DNA of 64,000 bases from an uncultured Tateyamaria sp. (GCF_947494755.1 NZ_CANLVZ010000017.1:22672-86671), one strand, 5' to 3'; shown: positions 34,245-43,800, numbered from the stretch's first letter. The notes: generated by a model not told the origin, from the letters alone. A program made the numbers and translations.

Positions 34245-35110
34245 GTGCGGGCAACAACACCCGCCTCGGGATCGCCTTGATGATCGCCGTGTCGGTGGTG
34301 TTTGCGGGCCAGGATGGCATCTCGCGCCACCTGGCCAGCGAGTACAACGTCTATATGGTCGTGATGATCCGGTACTGGTTTTTCGCCGCATTTGTCGTCA
34401 CCATTGCCGCGCGCAAAGCAGGAGGCGTGGCGGCCGCTGCCCGAACCAAGCGGCCTGTGGTGCAGGGATTTCGTGGGCTGCTGCTGGCCGCCGAGATTTG
34501 CGTGATGGTCAGTGCGTTCACGATCCTCGGGCTGGTGGAAAGCCACGCGGTATTTGCCGCCTACCCGCTGTTGGTGGCGGCGCTTTCGGGCCCGGTGCTG
34601 GGCGAGCATGTGGGTTGGCGGCGCTGGGCGGCCATCGGGGTCGGCTTTGTCGGTGTGCTGTTCATCCTGAAACCCGGACTTGGCGTGTTCAATCCGGCGG
34701 CGGTCATCCCGCTGATCTCGGCTGTGATGTTCGCGATGTACGGCTTGCTGACGCGCTACGTCGCGCGCGATGACAGCACGGCGACCAGCTTTTTCTGGAC
34801 AGGCACGACGGGCGCTGTGGCGATGACTTGCGTTGGGCTGTGGTTCTGGGAGCCGATGACAGGCACCGATTGGGCGTGGATGGGCGCGCTGTGCATGACC
34901 GGATCGCTTGGGCATTGGCTGCTGATCCGCTGCTATGAAGTGGCGGAGGCAAGTGCTGTCCAACCCTTCGCTTACTTCCAGATGGTGTTTGCCGCCGGGG
35001 TGGGGATTGTGCTGTTTGGCGAGGCGTTGCAGATCAACGTGCTGATCGGTGCGGCGATCATCGTGGCGGCGGGGTTGTTTACGCTATGGCGCGAACGGCA
35101 GCAGGGTTGA
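34241..35110 (+). CDS. EamA (DMT) family transporter
   Basis: A 289-residue inner-membrane carrier with ten predicted transmembrane helices in two EamA repeats, typical of the drug/metabolite transporter superfamily. The first repeat has the GLLLAAEICVMVSAFTILGL region. The substrate cannot be predicted. It is coupled to mnmD by an ATGA overlap. Its last 27 bp overlap the 3' end of the lytic transglycosylase gene on the opposite strand (35084-35110). Confidence 0.88.
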   Translation: MSAGNNTRLGIALMIAVSVVFAGQDGISRHLASEYNVYMVVMIRYWFFAAFVVTIAARKAGGVAAAARTKRPVVQGFRGLLLAAEICVMVSAFTILGLVESHAVFAAYPLLVAALSGPVLGEHVGWRRWAAIGVGFVGVLFILKPGLGVFNPAAVIPLISAVMFAMYGLLTRYVARDDSTATSFFWTGTTGAVAMTCVGLWFWEPMTGTDWAWMGALCMTGSLGHWLLIRCYEVAEASAVQPFAYFQMVFAAGVGIVLFGEALQINVLIGAAIIVAAGLFTLWRERQQG

Positions 35111-37045
35111 TCCCGTAAGCTCTTCGCTGAACGGGATCGGCAGGGGGTCTTTGCCGAGCCGGGCGCGATAGATCGGCAGGCTTTCGGTCACCCGCATCAC
35201 GTAGTTGCGGGTTTCCCGGAATGGGATGTGCTCAATCCAGTCGATGAAGTCGAAATCGTCGTCCAAGCGGCGGGGGTCGCCATAAAGACCCATCCAACGG
35301 ATCGGACGGCTGGGGCCTGCGTTGTAAGCCGCCGACATCAAGATCACATTGCCGCCAAACCGAGGAACAAGCTGGCTGAGAAAGGTGGAGCCGAGTTCCG
35401 CGTTATAGACGGGATCGGCGGTCAGCCGGGCGGTGGAGTGTTCACCGCTGCGCCCAAGGCTGTTTGCCACTTCTTGGGCCGTTGCGGGCATCAGCTGCAT
35501 CAGCCCGCGCGCGCCTGCACCCGATTGCACCTTGGGATCAAATTCGCTCTCGCGCCGGGCGATGGCGAGGTTCATTTCGGGGGCCATACTCAGGTCCGCT
35601 TCGGCCAATGGGTGCAGCGGATAATAGGGCGCGTGCAGTGTGATCCCGCGCCGCGCGACCCGTTTGCCGATCATGACCGCCAGATGGGGTTGATCGGCGT
35701 CGACGGCGGCTTGCCCTAGCTGGGCAGCCTGCGCCGGGTCGAGGGTTTCGGCCAGATGGGTCCAGAACCGTTCGGCCACATCCAACTCACCCGACGCTTG
35801 CAGGAGCAGGCCCGCCTGGAAGAGATCGCGTTTGGCCAGGTCAGAGGTGCGCCAGTCTGGCACGGCGGCGTTGCCAGCCAACAGGGGATCGATAGGCAAG
35901 CCACCTCGCTCGGCGGCGAGTAAGCCATAGAATGAGGTCTGAAACTGCGCCCCGTCCGCATAGGCGGCTTGGGCGGCATCAGAATTACCCATCGCCTCGT
36001 GTGCGCGCCCGATCCAGTATCCAGCCCGTCCACGCGAGATGGGGGAGGCGATGGCGGCCCGGTGGTTCTGGAAATGCCCAAGGGCCAATTCGGGATCAGC
36101 GAGTTTGCGCAGGGCAATATAGCCTGCGAGCCATTCCAGATCGGCATAGTTCGACCCCGACATCAGGAAGTGGTTGGCGGCCATCTGATAAGCGCGGCTG
36201 GCCTCTCCGTCGCGCATTTCATCGCGCACCATGGCGCGTCGACGGTTTGCCCATGCCTCGGGTCGGCCAAGCGTGTCGGCAGAGCGGGAGGTTTCGAGCA
36301 GCAGGTCTTTGGCCGAGTCCCATCGCCCTTTCCGGATACGCCACTCAAAGCGGTCATGAGACAGGCCAGCGTTGGCTTGTAGTGCTGCGGGCAGAGCATC
36401 AATCAGGGCGTTCACGGCGGTGCTGCCAGCTTGCAGTGCGAGGCGGGCGCGTCCGAGTGCGGCCTGATCATCCGGGATCAGGTCAAACATCCGGCGTGCG
36501 TCGTCGCGTTGACGATCCCAAAGCATGGCCGACGCGCGCGCCTGATGATGGGGGCGGATCACCTCGCCATAAAGCGACAGGTAAAGCGCATGGGTAGCTG
36601 CAGACATCGGCATGGTCCGCCATGCCAGGATCAGGGCAGCTTCGGCCTTGCCGCGTTGTCCTGCGGCAATCAAGGCCGCTGCATAGTCAAAGGTGGCAGA
36701 GGCGGTTTGCGGGATTGCCTCGGCGTAAAACTGCAGCAGGGCCGCATCTCCGGCTTTCGCCACGGCGTCCGCTGATTGTCGTCTCAGATAGGCCTCGCCC
36801 GGCCAGTCGGGTCGGCGGTCCAGAAAGGCGCGCACCTCGGCGTAGGTGCCACGACCCGCGCGCAGTCTATGCCATTCGATGACGTCAGCCGCGATCGGGC
36901 CATCGCGCGCGGCAAGTGCAGCGGCGGTGTCCCAATTGCCTGCGCGCATGGCATCCATGGCCCAGCCAAGCGGGCGGGGTCGGTCGGCCAAAGCGGTCAC
37001 AGCCAGCAGAAAAAGCGCGACTACAGCGCAGGCACATCGGCTCAT
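35084..37045 (-). CDS. Lytic transglycosylase, Slt70-type
   Basis: A periplasmic murein hydrolase of 653 residues with a signal peptide (MSRCACAVVALFLLAVTALA). A long helical superhelix (about 40-480) precedes the C-terminal SLT catalytic domain, with IARRESEFDPKVQSGAGARGLMQLMP (catalytic Glu in RRESEFD) and AYNAGPSRPIRW. It cuts peptidoglycan with formation of 1,6-anhydro ends, for wall turnover. Starts at 37054 and 37069 are also in frame; 37045 gives the cleanest signal peptide. The first 90 residues downstream of the signal peptide are rich in Arg. Confidence 0.9.
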   Translation of the reverse strand: MSRCACAVVALFLLAVTALADRPRPLGWAMDAMRAGNWDTAAALAARDGPIAADVIEWHRLRAGRGTYAEVRAFLDRRPDWPGEAYLRRQSADAVAKAGDAALLQFYAEAIPQTASATFDYAAALIAAGQRGKAEAALILAWRTMPMSAATHALYLSLYGEVIRPHHQARASAMLWDRQRDDARRMFDLIPDDQAALGRARLALQAGSTAVNALIDALPAALQANAGLSHDRFEWRIRKGRWDSAKDLLLETSRSADTLGRPEAWANRRRAMVRDEMRDGEASRAYQMAANHFLMSGSNYADLEWLAGYIALRKLADPELALGHFQNHRAAIASPISRGRAGYWIGRAHEAMGNSDAAQAAYADGAQFQTSFYGLLAAERGGLPIDPLLAGNAAVPDWRTSDLAKRDLFQAGLLLQASGELDVAERFWTHLAETLDPAQAAQLGQAAVDADQPHLAVMIGKRVARRGITLHAPYYPLHPLAEADLSMAPEMNLAIARRESEFDPKVQSGAGARGLMQLMPATAQEVANSLGRSGEHSTARLTADPVYNAELGSTFLSQLVPRFGGNVILMSAAYNAGPSRPIRWMGLYGDPRRLDDDFDFIDWIEHIPFRETRNYVMRVTESLPIYRARLGKDPLPIPFSEELTGSTLLPFAP

Positions 37046-37182
37046 CACTTGCATTTCCCAACGCCTCATGGCTAGAGCCTTGCAGCATATGGCGGCACCG
37101 CAGGGTTTCAACTCACGATGCTGCCATATGCGCATTTCATTCCAGGCCATCTGCCTGCCACACGTAAAAAAGGAGCTTCGAG

Positions 37183-38055
37183 ATGTTCAAAGGTTCTATG
37201 CCTGCCCTCGTAACGCCGTTTCGTAACGGCGCATTGGATCTGGAAACGCTCAAGAAGCTGGTCGAGTGGCATATCGGCGAAGGTACCAACGGGTTCGTAC
37301 CGGTCGGGACCACAGGGGAAAGCCCCACACTCACGCACGAAGAGCACGAGACCGTCATCGACACGGTGGTCAAGGCTGCTGCGGGCCGCGTGCCGGTGAT
37401 CGCCGGAGCCGGGTCGAACAACACGGTCGAGGCGATCCGCTTTGTTCAGTTCGCCGAAAAGGTCGGCGCCGCAGCGGCGCTGGTTGTGACCCCCTATTAC
37501 AACAAGCCCACCCAACGCGGACTGATCGCGCATTTCAAGGCGCTGCACGATTGTGCCGATATTCCGATCATCATCTACAACATTCCAGGCCGGTCCATCA
37601 TCGACATGACCCCGGCCACGATGGCCGAGCTTGCCAAACTGCCCCGTATCGTGGGTGTCAAGGATGCGACCGGTGATCTGGCCCGGGTCTGCGAGACCCG
37701 GATGGCCTGTGGCCCGGATTTCGTCCAGCTGTCAGGCGAAGATGCGACTGCCCACGGGTTCAACGCGCAAGGCGGTGTGGGCTGCATCTCAGTCACGGCG
37801 AATGTCGCGCCAAAGTTGTTGGCGCAGATGCAGGCGGCCTGTCTGGCGGGCGACTATTCGAAAGCTCTCGGCATTCAGGACAAGCTGATGCCGCTGCACA
37901 AGGCCATCTTTACCGAGCCGGGCCTTGTTGGTGCGAAATACGCGATGTCGCGGTTGGGTCTGTGTTCTGATGAGGTGCGCCTGCCCCTGACGGGTCTCGC
38001 GGATGAGACGAAGGCGCTGGTGGATGCAGGCCTGAAACATGCAGGTCTCATGTAA
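37183..38055 (+). CDS. dapA: 4-hydroxy-tetrahydrodipicolinate synthase
   Basis: DapA condenses pyruvate with aspartate semialdehyde, the first committed step to lysine and diaminopimelate. The protein has 290 residues in a TIM barrel. [12 protein letters not shown] is the substrate loop, [10 protein letters not shown] carries the catalytic Tyr region, YNIPGRS follows, and Lys in GVKDATGDL forms the Schiff base. A strong AAGGAG site precedes the ATG. It stands alone, with a terminator hairpin after it. Confidence 0.96.
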   Translation: MFKGSMPALVTPFRNGALDLETLKKLVEWHIGEGTNGFVPVGTTGESPTLTHEEHETVIDTVVKAAAGRVPVIAGAGSNNTVEAIRFVQFAEKVGAAAALVVTPYYNKPTQRGLIAHFKALHDCADIPIIIYNIPGRSIIDMTPATMAELAKLPRIVGVKDATGDLARVCETRMACGPDFVQLSGEDATAHGFNAQGGVGCISVTANVAPKLLAQMQAACLAGDYSKALGIQDKLMPLHKAIFTEPGLVGAKYAMSRLGLCSDEVRLPLTGLADETKALVDAGLKHAGLM

Positions 38056-38061
38056 GTCGGC

Positions 38062-38082
38062 GGGTGGGCGGCGCGCCCACCC
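38062..38082. terminator. Bidirectional terminator between dapA and soeC
   Basis: The perfect 9-bp stem GGGTGGGCG (38062-38070) / CGCCCACCC (38074-38082) with a 3-nt loop lies between the convergent stops of dapA and soeC. There is no long T-run on either side. Confidence 0.65.
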
Positions 38083-38086
38083 TGCG

Positions 38087-38959
38087 TCAGCGTTTGCCGT
38101 AATAGAGGCCGACGACATGCTCGGCCTCTGCAAAGAATAGCCAGCGCGAGACGAGTGCCCCTGCGACATGGCTGATGACGGCCAGCAGGGCCAGCATATG
38201 CGAGAATGAGGCGGCCAGCAGCGCAATGGGCAGGACGGCCATCAGCACGATCGAAATGATCCGCAGTTTTTGACTATGCTTGCGCCCAACGACATAGGCG
38301 AATTCCTTGAGCAGATAGTTCGTGCCCGTATGCGGGGGCTCGAACGCGCGCACGCTTCCGATGTTGCCCAGGCCCGTTGCTGTGGCCATCGATGTGCCTG
38401 ACCCGGCCAATGCGCCGTCACCCTGCGCCCAAAGAAAGACTTGTACCACAGCCGCAATGGCCAAAAGCGCCATGGCCAAGGTGATTTGCCCGGCCAGCAG
38501 CGCGCCGCCTGCAAAAGCGTAGCTGAGGAACATGGCCGGTGTCGCGGTCGAGTTCCAGCGGGGGATCGTCTTGAGCTGGGTATAGATCATGGACGTGGTG
38601 AAGACGGTGAGCACCGAAAACACTGATCCGATCAGGCCAAGGATCGTCCAGCGTTCCCCGAAGAAAACAAGGCCCATGCCGTAGACGGCCATGACCAGCA
38701 GCGCGATCACCGCGCACCAGCCTTCGCGGCTGAGCCACGAAGAGCGCCATTGCGTGAACGCCTTGAGTGCGCGTTCGGGGTGGCCGAGGTGGAAGGTTGA
38801 GGACATGAGCCCGCCCACAGCGCACACATATGCGATGGCGAAAAAGGCGAAAGCTGTCCAACCCATAACACCGGGATAGCCCAAGCCAAGGAAGGTCAGC
38901 AGCCCAAAGCCGATGCCAGAAAAGACGGTAAAGAAAATGACGGAGGGTGCCGGGTGCAT
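38087..38959 (-). CDS. soeC: Sulfite-oxidising enzyme membrane anchor SoeC (DmsC-like)
   Basis: A 290-residue membrane protein with about eight helices, of the DmsC/NrfD-like anchor family. It would pass electrons from the iron-sulfur subunit to quinone. DmsC-type features include the N-terminal MHPAPSVIFFTVFSGIGFGL and SSTFHLGHPERALKAF. Assignment to SoeC rather than DMSO reductase rests on the xsc-pta context described in roseobacters (recalled). The start overlaps the soeB stop (TGATG). It is the last gene of the sulfite operon. Confidence 0.82.
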   Translation of the reverse strand: MHPAPSVIFFTVFSGIGFGLLTFLGLGYPGVMGWTAFAFFAIAYVCAVGGLMSSTFHLGHPERALKAFTQWRSSWLSREGWCAVIALLVMAVYGMGLVFFGERWTILGLIGSVFSVLTVFTTSMIYTQLKTIPRWNSTATPAMFLSYAFAGGALLAGQITLAMALLAIAAVVQVFLWAQGDGALAGSGTSMATATGLGNIGSVRAFEPPHTGTNYLLKEFAYVVGRKHSQKLRIISIVLMAVLPIALLAASFSHMLALLAVISHVAGALVSRWLFFAEAEHVVGLYYGKR

Positions 38960-39717
38960 CAGAGTTTCTCCAGCGTCTTGTCGAGCCAGCCGAGAAAGCC
39001 CTTGGCCTCTTGCGCAACGGGTTCGAGATAGGGAGCGAGGATGTCGATATCACCCGCACTTTCGCTCAGCGTGTCCTTGGGCCGGGGGGGCAGGTATTTG
39101 TTGACGGGTTTCGTGCCCTGTTCGGGCATCAGGTCCATCCCGCCGCGTTCGGCCGTGAGCTTCGAGACATGGCTGTCGGGATCTGCGAAGTCGCCGAAAT
39201 GCCGCGCGCCCGCCGGGCAGGTCCGAACGCAGGCGGGTTCGCGATCCACTTCGGGCAGGTTTTCGTTATAGATGCGGTCGACGCAGAGCGTGCATTTCTT
39301 CATCACCTTTTCGACTGCGTCCATTTCGCGCGCACCATAAGGGCATGCCCAGGCGCACAGCCCACAGCCGATGCAGTCGCTTTCGTTGACCAGCACGATA
39401 CCGTCCTCGACCCGCTTGTAGCTGGCCCCGGTGGGACAGACGGTGACACAGGGTGCGTCCTCGCAATGCAGGCAGGATTTGGGGAAGTGGATCAGTTGCG
39501 CCTCGCCTTGCGTGGGCTGCACCTCATAGCTGTGAACGCGGTTCAGAAAGGTGCCGGACGGGTCCGATCCATACGCATCGGTATCGGACAGCGGCGCGCC
39601 GTAGTTTTCGGTGTTCCACCCTTTGCATGAGATGACGCATGCATGGCAGCCGACGCAGGTATCCAGATCAATGACCAGACCGAGTTTGCGGTTCGTGGAT
39701 TGGGGAAGGGTGGTCAT
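38959..39717 (-). CDS. soeB: Sulfite-oxidising enzyme iron-sulfur subunit SoeB
   Basis: A 252-residue ferredoxin-like electron-transfer subunit with four Cys-rich clusters for 4Fe-4S centres: CVGCHACVISC, CLHCEDAPCVTVC, CIGCGLCAWAC with CTLC, and a final C-x-x-x-C pair (CVRTC). It resembles DmsB/PhsB. It relays electrons from the molybdenum subunit to SoeC on the cytoplasmic side. No twin-arginine signal is present. Its ATG overlaps the stop of a 27-codon ORF that runs through a dispersed repeat (39714-39717). Confidence 0.87.
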   Translation of the reverse strand: MTTLPQSTNRKLGLVIDLDTCVGCHACVISCKGWNTENYGAPLSDTDAYGSDPSGTFLNRVHSYEVQPTQGEAQLIHFPKSCLHCEDAPCVTVCPTGASYKRVEDGIVLVNESDCIGCGLCAWACPYGAREMDAVEKVMKKCTLCVDRIYNENLPEVDREPACVRTCPAGARHFGDFADPDSHVSKLTAERGGMDLMPEQGTKPVNKYLPPRPKDTLSESAGDIDILAPYLEPVAQEAKGFLGWLDKTLEKL

Positions 39718-39797
39718 GCCAGCACCTCGCTTGTCGTAGGGACGGACTGGGGCGCTGCCCCAGTCCCTGCGGTATTTTTGCTCAAAAGAAACATCAT
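39714..39797 (-). CDS. Possible 27-codon ORF spanning the dispersed repeat, coupled to soeB
   Basis: On the minus strand an ATG at 39797 overlaps the stop of the 48-residue membrane ORF (ATGA, 39794-39797). The frame (MMFLLSKNTAGTGAAPQS...) runs through the palindromic repeat and ends in a TGA overlapping the soeB ATG. Its peptide is dictated by the repeat, so a protein function is doubtful. Translation through it could keep ribosomes moving across the hairpin towards soeB. Confidence 0.35.
   Translation of the reverse strand: MMFLLSKNTAGTGAAPQSVPTTSEVLA
39744..39790. repeat. Palindromic dispersed repeat, copy 2, inside the soe operon
   Basis: A perfect 10-bp stem GGACTGGGGC (39744-39753) / GCCCCAGTCC (39757-39766) with loop GCT is followed by CTGCGGTATTTTTGCTCAAAAGAA. 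The tail aligns with copy 1 at 1965-2019. Unlike copy 1, it lies within an operon, between the 48-codon ORF and soeB. Confidence 0.7.
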
Positions 39798-39940
39798 GCC
39801 GCCTCTCTGATGCTGAGGTTCGTCTTGCCGATGCTTTCGGCCCTGGATGCGTCCCAATTGGCGATGAAATAGATGAAGGAGCCGAGAGCGAGCGTCACGA
39901 AAGCGGCGATCACGAGAAGCGTGCGTTTGATACCGGTCAT
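39794..39940 (-). CDS. Small single-span membrane protein of the soe operon
   Basis: A 48-residue protein with one transmembrane helix (about 7-28, LLVIAAFVTLALGSFIYFIA), a basic N-terminus (TGIKR) and a polar tail. Its ATG overlaps the soeA stop by 4 bp (39937-39940), and its own stop overlaps the next short ORF. The position between the molybdenum and iron-sulfur subunit genes suggests an accessory or assembly subunit of the sulfite-oxidising complex. No family was recognised. Confidence 0.65.
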   Translation of the reverse strand: MTGIKRTLLVIAAFVTLALGSFIYFIANWDASRAESIGKTNLSIREAA

Positions 39941-42753
39941 TTGCCCACCTTCCAACTGAGGGTGTCCGGCCCTTGGCCTACGGGCGACTTGATCGGTTTC
40001 ATTGCTGGTTGGGATTCTGCTGGTGCGTCTGCCTTTTCGATACGCACTTTGAGGTCGAACCATGCGGCTTGTCCGGTGATCGGATCGGAATTGGCCCATC
40101 GCAGCCCGTCACCTTTTGGTGGCAGCAATTCGTGGATCAGGTGGTTGAGCAGGAAGCCACGCGTCGCCTCGGGTGCATGTTCATCCAGCGCCCACGCCCC
40201 TTTGCGTTTGCCGATCGCGTTCCATGTCCAGACCGTGTTTTCGTTGAGGGCCGCCATTTCCAGAACCGGCACGGTGATTTCACCATGGGGTGAGGTGACC
40301 CTGGCCCAGTCCCCGTCGCTAAGGTCGTTTTCGCGCATGAGCTTCGTGGGCAGGTACAGCGGATTGTGCCCGTGCAACTGTCGCAGCCACGCGTTTTGCG
40401 ACCCCCAAGAGTGGTACATCGCCATGGGGCGCTGCGTAAGCGCGGTGATCGGGAAGTCGTCTACCTTGTTCTCTGGCGCGGGGTCGTACCAGATCGGCAG
40501 CGGGTCCATCGTCGCCTTGATCCGTTCGCGCAGATGGTCGGGCGGTTGGCGATCCCCGTGCCCTTCGGCGGCAAGCTGGAACCGGCGCATCGGCTCGACA
40601 TAGAGCGAGAACAGGTAGGGCTGCGGGCTGTCATAAAGGCCCATGCCCACGGCCCAGTCCTGATAGGCAGCGTTCCAGGGTTTGTAGTAGTTCGCGCCAT
40701 CGGGAATGTGTTCGACGAAGAAGCCACCGTTTTCGATGTAGTTGTCGAGTTGGCTTTCGTTCACGCCGCCGCGCCCGGAGGTCAGCCCGTCTTCGCCCAT
40801 GCGGAACCCTGCGAGGGGGCCGATGCCGGGCTTGCGTTCGTGGTTGACGATGTAGTCGGCGTAGTCGGCATATTTCTGGCTGCCATCCTCGTTCGTGAAG
40901 CCAGGCAGGTGCAGTTTTCCGCCCAGTTCGCAGAGCACGGATTGGAAGCCACGTACATCGCGGTCGGGTTCGATGACGGGCCACCGGATCGCATCAGCGG
41001 CGGCATCCGCCTCGCAGATCGGTCGATCGAGCAGCGAGATGCAGTCGTGGCGTTCGAGGTAGGTCGTGTCGGGCAGGATCAGGTCCGCATAGGCAACCAT
41101 TTCCGAACTATACGCATCCGAATATATGATACGCGGGATGACGTACTCGCCGTCCTCGCCCTTGTCCGTCAGCATGTCGATCACGCCGCGCGTGTTCATT
41201 GACGAGTTCCACGACATGTTGGCCATGTACATGAACAGCGTGTCGATCTTGTAGGGGTCACCCGCGTGGGCGTTCGAGATAACCATGTGCATCAACCCGT
41301 GGCTCGACATCGGGTTTTCCCATGTGAACGCCTTGTCGATGCGCGCCGGACTGCCGTCTTCTTTCAGCGCCAGATCGTCGGGTCCGTGGACGAACCCGAG
41401 GTGAGGCCCATCCAGCGGGCTGTCTGCGGTCACTCTGCAATGTGGTTTCGGGTGCGCGGTCGCGGGCTTGGGATAGGGCGGTTTGAAGCGGAAGCCGCCG
41501 GGCACCTCGACGCTGCCGAGCAGGATTTGCAGCACGTGAAGGGCGCGGCAGGTCTGAAACCCGTTGGCATGCGCCGAAATCCCACGCATCGCGTGGAAGG
41601 ACACCGGGCGGCCCTGCATGGTGAGGTGCGTTTCGCCGCGGAAATCGGTCCAGGCCTGGTTCAGCTCAAACGCTTCGTCGAAGGCGACGCGCGCGATTTC
41701 TGCAGCGAGCGCGCGGATGCGCCTGGCCGAGATGCCGACGCGTTCGGCGACGGATTCGGGGGCATATTCATCGCTCAGATACCGTTCGGCCATGTGCTGC
41801 ATCACAGTGCGGTGGCTGATGCCGGCGTGACGATGCGTGGCGGTGAGGTCCGGTTTGACACCTTTTTGGTCGAAGGGGGTAAGCTTGCCGGTGGCGCGGT
41901 CGATCACCAGCTCTTTGCCATCCTCGTCGCGCAGCAGCAGCCCGAATTCCGGGGATTTTTCGTCACCATTCACGAGGCAAGGCGCGTTGGTGTATTGGGC
42001 GAGGTAGTTCACGTCGATCTTGCCTGCCTTCATCAGGCAATGGACCATCGACAGGATGAATAGCCCGTCCGTGCCGGGTGTGATTCCAACCCAATCGTCG
42101 GCGACCGCGTTATAACCGGTACGGATCGGGTTCACACCGATGACGCGGGCACCGCGCGCCTTGATCTTGCCGATGCCCATCTTGATCGGGTTGCTGTCGT
42201 GGTCTTCGGCGACGCCAAACAGCATGAACAGTTTGGTGTGATCCCAGTCAGGCTGACCGAATTCCCAGAACGCGCCGCCCATCGTATAGATGCCCGCTGC
42301 TGCCATGTTGACCGAACAGAAGCCGCCATGCGCTGCGTAGTTGGGCGTGCCGAAATTCTGCGCCCAGAACGATGTGAAGGATTGCGACTGGTCTCGACCC
42401 GTGAAGAAGGCGAGTTTGGACGGGTCGTCCTTGCGTAGGGGGGCCAGCCAGTCGGTGGCGATCCCCAAGGCTTCGTCCCACGAGATTTCCTCGAACTCGC
42501 CGGATCCGCGTGGGCCGACTCGTTTCAGCGGCGCGCGCAGACGGGACGGCGCGTTGACCTGCATGATGCCTGCCGAGCCCTTGGCGCAGAGGACGCCCTT
42601 GTTCACCGGGTGGTCGCGGTTGCCTTCGATATAGGCGACCTTGCCGTCCTTGAGGTGCACGTTGATCCCGCAGCGGCAGGCGCACATGTAGCAAGTGGTT
42701 TTGCGGACTTCGTCGGAGACTTTCGGCGACAGATCAAGCTTGGGCTGGTTCAT
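39937..42753 (-). CDS. soeA: Sulfite-oxidising enzyme molybdopterin subunit SoeA
   Basis: A 938-residue molybdenum enzyme of the DMSO reductase family. Near the N-terminus is the 4Fe-4S motif CYMCACRC with a fourth Cys in GVLCAKGS. HGGFCSVNM supplies a probable Cys ligand to molybdenum. C-terminal blocks (MYHSWGSQNAWLRQLHG, HNPLYLPT) bind the bis-MGD cofactor. There is no twin-arginine signal, so it faces the cytoplasm as described for SoeABC. It oxidises sulfite to sulfate with electrons passing to SoeB and SoeC. It starts within the pta stop (ATGA, 42750-42753) with an AGGAG site. The open frame continues upstream inside pta and was not used. Confidence 0.87.
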   Translation of the reverse strand: MNQPKLDLSPKVSDEVRKTTCYMCACRCGINVHLKDGKVAYIEGNRDHPVNKGVLCAKGSAGIMQVNAPSRLRAPLKRVGPRGSGEFEEISWDEALGIATDWLAPLRKDDPSKLAFFTGRDQSQSFTSFWAQNFGTPNYAAHGGFCSVNMAAAGIYTMGGAFWEFGQPDWDHTKLFMLFGVAEDHDSNPIKMGIGKIKARGARVIGVNPIRTGYNAVADDWVGITPGTDGLFILSMVHCLMKAGKIDVNYLAQYTNAPCLVNGDEKSPEFGLLLRDEDGKELVIDRATGKLTPFDQKGVKPDLTATHRHAGISHRTVMQHMAERYLSDEYAPESVAERVGISARRIRALAAEIARVAFDEAFELNQAWTDFRGETHLTMQGRPVSFHAMRGISAHANGFQTCRALHVLQILLGSVEVPGGFRFKPPYPKPATAHPKPHCRVTADSPLDGPHLGFVHGPDDLALKEDGSPARIDKAFTWENPMSSHGLMHMVISNAHAGDPYKIDTLFMYMANMSWNSSMNTRGVIDMLTDKGEDGEYVIPRIIYSDAYSSEMVAYADLILPDTTYLERHDCISLLDRPICEADAAADAIRWPVIEPDRDVRGFQSVLCELGGKLHLPGFTNEDGSQKYADYADYIVNHERKPGIGPLAGFRMGEDGLTSGRGGVNESQLDNYIENGGFFVEHIPDGANYYKPWNAAYQDWAVGMGLYDSPQPYLFSLYVEPMRRFQLAAEGHGDRQPPDHLRERIKATMDPLPIWYDPAPENKVDDFPITALTQRPMAMYHSWGSQNAWLRQLHGHNPLYLPTKLMRENDLSDGDWARVTSPHGEITVPVLEMAALNENTVWTWNAIGKRKGAWALDEHAPEATRGFLLNHLIHELLPPKGDGLRWANSDPITGQAAWFDLKVRIEKADAPAESQPAMKPIKSPVGQGPDTLSWKVGK

Positions 42754-43763
42754 GTGGTCTCCTGTCGGGCGGCGGATTGCAGGGCGGTGACGGCGATCAT
42801 GTGCAGGACATCGTCGGCGGTGCAGCCCCGGCTGAGGTCGTTGGCGGGCTTGGCGAGCCCCTGAAGGATCGGGCCTATGGCGGTACAGCCGCCGATGCGT
42901 TGTGCGATCTTGTAGCCGATATTTCCTGCATCGAGGTTGGGAAATATCATCACGTTGGCATGGCCTGCGACGGACGACCCGGCGGCTTTGCTTCCCCCGA
43001 CATCCGGGACAAAGGCCGCGTCGAATTGCAATTCCCCGTCGGCGTCGAGGTCGGGGTGCTGTTCTGCCAGAATCGTGGTGGCGTCCGTTACCTTGGTGAC
43101 ATTGGCGTGGCGCGCACTGCCCTTCGTGGAGAATGACAACAGTGCAACTTTCGGCGTTTCGGCCATGAGTGCCTGGCATGAGGCGGCGGATTGGACTGCG
43201 ATGGCGGCAAGGTCATCGGCGTTGGGGTCGATCACAAGCCCGCTGTCGGAGAAGATCATCGCGCGCCTGCCGGATGGGTGGTTGTCCGGCAAGACCATAA
43301 GGAAAAAGCTGGATACCAAAGCGGCGTCCGACGCTTTGCCAATCACCTGAAGTGCTGCGCGCACGGTATCGGACGTCGTCGCAACGGCCCCACCGACCGT
43401 GCCGTCGGCATACCCCATGCGGACAAGCATGGCGGCAAAGACCAAGGGGTTTTCGGTGAGTGTTTCCGCCTTTTCAAGGGTGACGCCCTTGTGCTGGCGA
43501 TGTTCAAAAAAGCCGTGCGCGATCTCGGCCTTGCGAGGATCGGCCACTGGATCGGCGACGCGCAGATGATCGGATGGCTGCCCGCCTGCCTCGTGCAGAG
43601 CTGCCGTCACAGCGTTCGTGTCACCCACAAGCGTGATTGTGCCCAGACCAGCGGTGACAGCGCGAATGGCAGCGGCCACGATCCGGGGATCGTGGCCTTC
43701 GCTCAGTACGATATGAGCGGGCTGGGCCGCCGCACGGCGCTGGAGGTCGTCCAGAACACTCAT
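42750..43763 (-). CDS. pta: Phosphate acetyltransferase
   Basis: Pta converts acetyl phosphate and CoA to acetyl-CoA. The 337-residue protein is the short PtaA-type catalytic domain. It has ALVSSFFLMVLP, MIFSDSGLVIDPNA, KVALLSFSTKGSA and the C-terminal ANVMIFPNLDAGNIGYKIAQR and RGCTADDVL. It handles the acetyl phosphate released by Xsc, encoded immediately upstream (gap about 37 bp). The start at 43763 (MSVLDDLQRR) was preferred over 43808, which would overlap xsc. The stop overlaps soeA. Confidence 0.94.
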   Translation of the reverse strand: MSVLDDLQRRAAAQPAHIVLSEGHDPRIVAAAIRAVTAGLGTITLVGDTNAVTAALHEAGGQPSDHLRVADPVADPRKAEIAHGFFEHRQHKGVTLEKAETLTENPLVFAAMLVRMGYADGTVGGAVATTSDTVRAALQVIGKASDAALVSSFFLMVLPDNHPSGRRAMIFSDSGLVIDPNADDLAAIAVQSAASCQALMAETPKVALLSFSTKGSARHANVTKVTDATTILAEQHPDLDADGELQFDAAFVPDVGGSKAAGSSVAGHANVMIFPNLDAGNIGYKIAQRIGGCTAIGPILQGLAKPANDLSRGCTADDVLHMIAVTALQSAARQETT

Positions 43764-43800
43764 GCGGCCCAACCGGTTTTTGAATGATCCATCACGTGGA

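Noticed and set aside
42754..43179. Upstream extension of soeA into pta
   Set aside because: It reads pta out of frame and has no homologous sequence. ATG 42753 has an AGGAG site and starts with a standard SoeA N-terminus.
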